64,000 nt of DNA from UBA4246 sp045113695 (GTDB lineage: Bacteria; Bacillota; Clostridia; Christensenellales; Aristaeellaceae). Under the pieces are notes generated by a model, which was not told the DNA's origin, did not search any database, and was given only the letters and a program-made list of their open reading frames with translations. Shown here one piece after another: positions 60,886 through 64,000 of the stretch (its first letter is position 1; each line of letters starts with the position of its first letter). A program made the position numbers and the translations under genes. The stretch lies in contig JBGUJG010000040.1 of assembly GCA_045113695.1 (NCBI GenBank), positions 31,524 through 95,523 of the forward strand, read 5' to 3'.

Positions 60886-61575
60886 ATGAAAAAGAAAAAA
60901 TGGAAGGTCCTGCTCGGCTCGCTCATTGCAGCCGGCGCTGTGTTTGCTCTGTACAGCTCCGTCTTTTCTCTGAGCAAAGTGTCTGACTTTCTGATCGGCG
61001 GCGGGCTGGCGGTGCTGGTCGGCTGGCTGGGCTATCAGATGGGACAGGGGCTGGATACCAGCAAAAAGGCCCCGGCGCAGAAAAAAATCCCCGTGACCGG
61101 CATTGAGTCCGTCGATCAGCTGGTCCGGAATGGGCAGGACATGCTTGCCGGCATCCGGGACGAAAACCGGCAGATTCCGGATCCGGTTCTTTCCGAAAAA
61201 ATCGATCAGCTGGAAGCCATCTCGAATCAGATTTTCCTGACCGTGACGGACAAGCCGGAAAAAGCCCCCCAGATCCGCAGGTTCATGGATTATTACCTGC
61301 CGACCGTCCTCAAGATGCTGACCAATTACCGCAAGCTCGACGAGCGCGAAGTGACCGGCGAGAACGCCGCAAAGACAAAAAAGAGCGTCGAAGAAGCGAT
61401 GGATATCGTGCTGGATGCGTTCCGCAAACAGCATGATCAGCTTTACCAGCATGATATGCTGGATGTGACCACCGATATTTCCGTGCTGGAAACCCTGATG
61501 AAACAGGATGGCCTGATCGAAAACGTCGAACGCGGCGAAAAGCAGGGCCGATCCGCTGTTTCCGGCAGCCACTGA
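60886..61575 (+). CDS. XpaC-like membrane protein (5-bromo-4-chloroindolyl phosphate hydrolysis family)
   Basis: A 229-residue protein with two N-terminal membrane helices (about 8-28 and 34-52) and a helical cytoplasmic domain. The segments YYLPTVLKMLTNYRKLDER and DISVLETLMKQDGL are hallmarks of the XpaC family, named for an indirect phosphatase phenotype; the real function is unknown. It is nearly always next to telA, as here (54 bases upstream), so the two probably act together at the membrane. Confidence 0.88.
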   Translation: MKKKKWKVLLGSLIAAGAVFALYSSVFSLSKVSDFLIGGGLAVLVGWLGYQMGQGLDTSKKAPAQKKIPVTGIESVDQLVRNGQDMLAGIRDENRQIPDPVLSEKIDQLEAISNQIFLTVTDKPEKAPQIRRFMDYYLPTVLKMLTNYRKLDEREVTGENAAKTKKSVEEAMDIVLDAFRKQHDQLYQHDMLDVTTDISVLETLMKQDGLIENVERGEKQGRSAVSGSH

Positions 61576-61629
61576 ACGGAAGAAAAACAATTTATCATAT
61601 CAGCTTATTTTTGAAGGAGGAAACCAGTC

Positions 61630-62835
61630 ATGAGTGAAGAAAAAAAGAATCTCTCCGAAATCCTTGAGGAAGAGAAAGAACACAGCGCTCCCGTGCTCTC
61701 TCTGGGCAGCCAGACGGCTCAGGCGGTTCAGCTGGAAAAAACGGCTGAAATGCTGGAGCAGGCAGCCAACGCCCCGATGGCTCAGGACGCCAAAGCCATC
61801 GTTGACTCCCTGGAAAGCGGGCTGACCGAAGCGGAGCTCAAGGAAGTGGAAGAGTTCGCCGGAAAGATCGATCTGACCAATGCCGATCATGTCATGATGT
61901 ATGGCGCCGACGCCCAGAAGAAGATTTCTTCTTTCGCCGATTCCATTCTGGAAGGCGTCAAAACCATGGACACCGGCGATGTGGGCGATACGCTGACCAA
62001 GCTGATCACGGAGCTCAAAGGCTTTGAAGGCGCGACGGAAAAGCCCAAGGGTCTGCGCGCCCTGTTCACTTCCACCAAACAGCAGATCGCCAACCTCAAG
62101 GCTAAATATGACGATGTCTCCGTCAATGTGGACAAGATCGCCTCGAGCCTGGAGCAGCATCAGGTCCAGCTGCTCAAGGACATCGCGATGTTTGACCAGC
62201 TGTATGAAATCAACAATACCTACTTCCATGAACTGACGATGTACATCGTTGCCGGTGAAAAGCGGCTGAAGGAGGTCCGGGAGACCGAGCTGGCTGAGCT
62301 CCGGGCCGCCGCGCAGAAGAGCGGCGACGCGATGGACGCCCAGAAAGCCAATGACCTGGACGCCCAGTGCGACCGGTTCGAAAAGAAACTGCACGACCTG
62401 AAGCTGACCCGGCAGATTTCCCTGCAGATGGCGCCGCAGATCCGCCTGCTCCAGAACAACAACGCCATTCTGGTTGAAAGGATCCAGTCCACCCTGGTCA
62501 ACACCCTGCCGCTGTGGAAAAACCAGATGGTGCTCGCGCTGGGTCTGGAGCATTCCCAGCAGGCGATGCAGGCGCAGAAGGCTGTGACGGACATGACCAA
62601 CGATCTGCTCAAGAAGAACGCCGAAAAGCTCAAGCAGGGAACCCTGGCCACCGCCAAGGAAGCCGAGCGCGGCGTGATCGATATCGAGACGCTGATGCAG
62701 ACCAACCAGTCCCTGATCGATACCATCGACGAGGTCATCCGGATTCAGACGGAAGGCAGGCAGAAGCGTGCTGAGGCAGAAAAGAATCTGGCTCAGATGG
62801 AGAATGAGCTGAAGCAGAAACTGCTCAGCATGTAA
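61630..62835 (+). CDS. telA: TelA/YaaN family protein (toxic anion resistance family)
   Basis: A 401-residue, almost wholly helical cytoplasmic protein of the TelA family, named after tellurite resistance determinants but found in many bacteria lacking it; links to envelope stress are reported for relatives. Family signatures are LDAQCDRFEKKLHDLKLTR, QMAPQIRLLQNNNAILVERIQ and LPLWKNQMVLALGLEHSQ. AGGAGGAAA lies upstream. It forms a pair with the XpaC-like gene and ends before a strong terminator. Confidence 0.92.
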   Translation: MSEEKKNLSEILEEEKEHSAPVLSLGSQTAQAVQLEKTAEMLEQAANAPMAQDAKAIVDSLESGLTEAELKEVEEFAGKIDLTNADHVMMYGADAQKKISSFADSILEGVKTMDTGDVGDTLTKLITELKGFEGATEKPKGLRALFTSTKQQIANLKAKYDDVSVNVDKIASSLEQHQVQLLKDIAMFDQLYEINNTYFHELTMYIVAGEKRLKEVRETELAELRAAAQKSGDAMDAQKANDLDAQCDRFEKKLHDLKLTRQISLQMAPQIRLLQNNNAILVERIQSTLVNTLPLWKNQMVLALGLEHSQQAMQAQKAVTDMTNDLLKKNAEKLKQGTLATAKEAERGVIDIETLMQTNQSLIDTIDEVIRIQTEGRQKRAEAEKNLAQMENELKQKLLSM

Positions 62836-62847
62836 TGCGGTTCATTC

Positions 62848-62886
62848 CGGGGCTGTTGCAGGGCGGGAAAGCAACAGCCCCGTTTT
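62848..62886 (+). terminator. Terminator of telA
   Basis: Perfect 12-bp stem CGGGGCTGTTGC/GCAACAGCCCCG followed by TTTT. Confidence 0.88.
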
Positions 62887-62905
62887 CATGTAAAGGCGGC
62901 ATGGT

Positions 62906-63772
62906 ATGACGGATACGCTGACGGTAACTTATTTGTTTCATTCGGGCTTTCTGGTGGCCATCGAAGACGTTCTGCTTGTTTTTGATTACTGGCGGGGTGA
63001 AAACAGCGCTTTGCCGGCAAAAGCCTGCATCAGCGAGAAAGATTTCCAGAGGTTCCGGCGGGTGCTTGTGTTTGTCACCCACAGTCATGTGGATCATTTT
63101 GATCCGATCATCTTTGACTGGGACCGGGCCAAATATCACATTGAGTATATCATTTCCGACGATCTTCCGCAGGGGATACCGGGCCGGCGCATGAAACCGG
63201 GGGATGAAGCGGACCTGGACGGGATCACCGTGCGCGCGTTTGATTCGACGGACCTGGGTGTTTCCTACTATGTGGAGGTTCTGGGCAGGACAGTGTTCCA
63301 TGCCGGGGATCTGAACCTGTGGCACTGGCGCGAGGAAAGCACGGTCCGCGAGATCAAGCAGGCTGAGGAGGACTTCTATGATGCGGTCGACCCGATCCGG
63401 GGGCTGAACATCGACCTTTGCATGTTTCCGCTGGACCCGAGGCAAGGCGGCCTGTTTGACGCCGGGATCAATCACTTCGTCATGTCGGTCAAGCCCCGGG
63501 TGGTGATCCCGATGCACTGGCAGCAGCGGGCTGAGGTTCCGCTGAACTATGCCCGCAGGGGACGGACCCGCTACACCGAAATCCTCGCCCTGACCAAGCC
63601 CAGGGAGCGGGCGGACATCACCTTCGGCGAAGACGAGCTGCAGATTCACGTGCATACGCCGGTCAACGGCCTGTTTGACGAAAAGAAAGAGACTGAAGTG
63701 CCTGCTGCCGCCGAACCGGAGAGAAAGGATGATCCGTTCTCCGATACGGACCTGCCGGTGAACGTCCAATGA
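62906..63772 (+). CDS. Metallo-beta-lactamase-fold hydrolase
   Basis: A 288-residue hydrolase. The main metal motif THSHVDHFDP gives H59, H61, D63 and H64; HAGDLNLWHW provides H132 and D135, and PMHWQQRAEV a late His, so a two-metal site is plausible. The pattern is that of the UlaG/RomA-like branch, whose substrates include lactones and phospholipids. The C-terminal 30 residues are a charged, disordered tail. The ATG at 62906 follows AAAGGCGG by about 7 bases. The gene is coupled to tadA by an ATGA overlap, with no obvious functional relation. Confidence 0.82.
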   Translation: MTDTLTVTYLFHSGFLVAIEDVLLVFDYWRGENSALPAKACISEKDFQRFRRVLVFVTHSHVDHFDPIIFDWDRAKYHIEYIISDDLPQGIPGRRMKPGDEADLDGITVRAFDSTDLGVSYYVEVLGRTVFHAGDLNLWHWREESTVREIKQAEEDFYDAVDPIRGLNIDLCMFPLDPRQGGLFDAGINHFVMSVKPRVVIPMHWQQRAEVPLNYARRGRTRYTEILALTKPRERADITFGEDELQIHVHTPVNGLFDEKKETEVPAAAEPERKDDPFSDTDLPVNVQ

Positions 63773-64000
63773 GCATCGGGAATGAGCGTCATGCCGCTTT
63801 TATGCGGGAGGCCCTGAAGGCCGCGCGGGAAGACGGCCGGGAGGTGCCGGTCGGCGCGGTGGTGGTCAGGGACGGGCAGGTGATCGCCAGAGCGCACAAT
63901 CAGCGGGAAACCGCCGAAAACGACCCTTTCGGCCACGCGGAGATCATCGCGATGCGTCAGGCGGCCAGGGTGCTTGGCAAAAGAAGGCTGAGCGACTGTA
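63769..64000 (+). CDS. tadA: tRNA-specific adenosine deaminase TadA, N-terminal part (runs off window)
   Basis: Deaminates the wobble adenosine of tRNA-Arg(ACG) to inosine. Only the first 77 codons are present. The translation shows MREALKAAREDGREVPVGAVVV, NQRETAENDPFGHAEIIAM with the zinc-binding His and catalytic Glu of HAE, then GKRRLSDC leading to the missing PCxxC. It starts at ATG 63769, overlapping the TGA of the hydrolase gene. Confidence 0.92.
   Translation, partial: MSIGNERHAAFMREALKAAREDGREVPVGAVVVRDGQVIARAHNQRETAENDPFGHAEIIAMRQAARVLGKRRLSDC

Overview
The window is chromosomal DNA from a GC-rich, low-copy-repeat member of the Firmicutes/Bacillota, most likely an anaerobic gut- or rumen-type Clostridia (inference; no 16S is present). 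The evidence is the gene stock: AddB-type recombination protein, class III (Firmicutes) fructose-1,6-bisphosphatase, pyrophosphate-dependent phosphofructokinase, type III pantothenate kinase, a NadD-YqeK fusion, XpaC/TelA, superoxide reductase (an anaerobe enzyme), a T-box leader, tig-clpP-clpX, and consistent sigma-A promoters (TTGACA-17-TATAAT) with strong GGAGG ribosome sites. I see no tRNA, rRNA, CRISPR array, prophage or insertion sequence.

Layout. 1-4.7 kb: 5' end of pcrA/uvrD (minus), a Cys-rich DUF6062 protein and addB. 4.7-7.9 kb: membrane-anchored phosphoesterase-like protein and ppk1. 7.9-10.9 kb: a cysteine T-box leader followed by cysE, cysS and a ComEA-like protein. 10.9-14.6 kb: a small HTH regulator (minus), birA, superoxide reductase, rluB and an MnmM-like methyltransferase. 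14.7-16.6 kb: fbp (minus). 16.9-20.3 kb: tig, clpP, clpX. 20.4-25.1 kb (minus): PanE-like reductase, CHASE2-PP2C phosphatase, xylulokinase. 25.4-27.7 kb: cystine-type ABC importer. 27.8-31.6 kb: an m5C methyltransferase followed by an RNA-repair cassette (methyltransferase, RNA ligase, HD-polynucleotide kinase). 31.7-33.4 kb: esterase and a secreted five-repeat protein. 33.4-37.5 kb (minus): Fbp/Pot-type ABC importer. 37.7-40.4 kb (minus): pfp and purA. 40.6-46.7 kb: nadD-yqeK, coaX, ddl, DUF1622, ychF, ATP-grasp. 46.8-56.6 kb: two very large secreted wall proteins around an FAD oxidoreductase. 56.7-64 kb: secG, ABC-F ATPase, ProX-like deacylase and a membrane protein (minus), XpaC, TelA, a metallo-beta-lactamase-fold hydrolase and the 5' part of tadA.

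How parts fit together. Sulfur supply recurs: the Cys T-box senses uncharged tRNA-Cys and controls cysE-cysS, and the 25.4 kb importer looks cystine-type. Both ABC importers carry a hairpin between the binding-protein gene and the membrane genes, a standard way to make more binding protein than permease. Central sugar metabolism is represented by xylB, pfp and fbp.

The most interesting parts are the three-gene RNA-repair cassette with a perfect 14-bp palindrome upstream; a short repeat (core GTAATGCATAATGCGTAATG) found in the same polarity at the 3' ends of four unrelated genes, supplying the stop codon of two; the 12-repeat wall protein whose last ~150 codons are visibly AT-richer than the rest; a new-looking 48-residue repeat in a small secreted protein; and several structured leaders without a recognised class.
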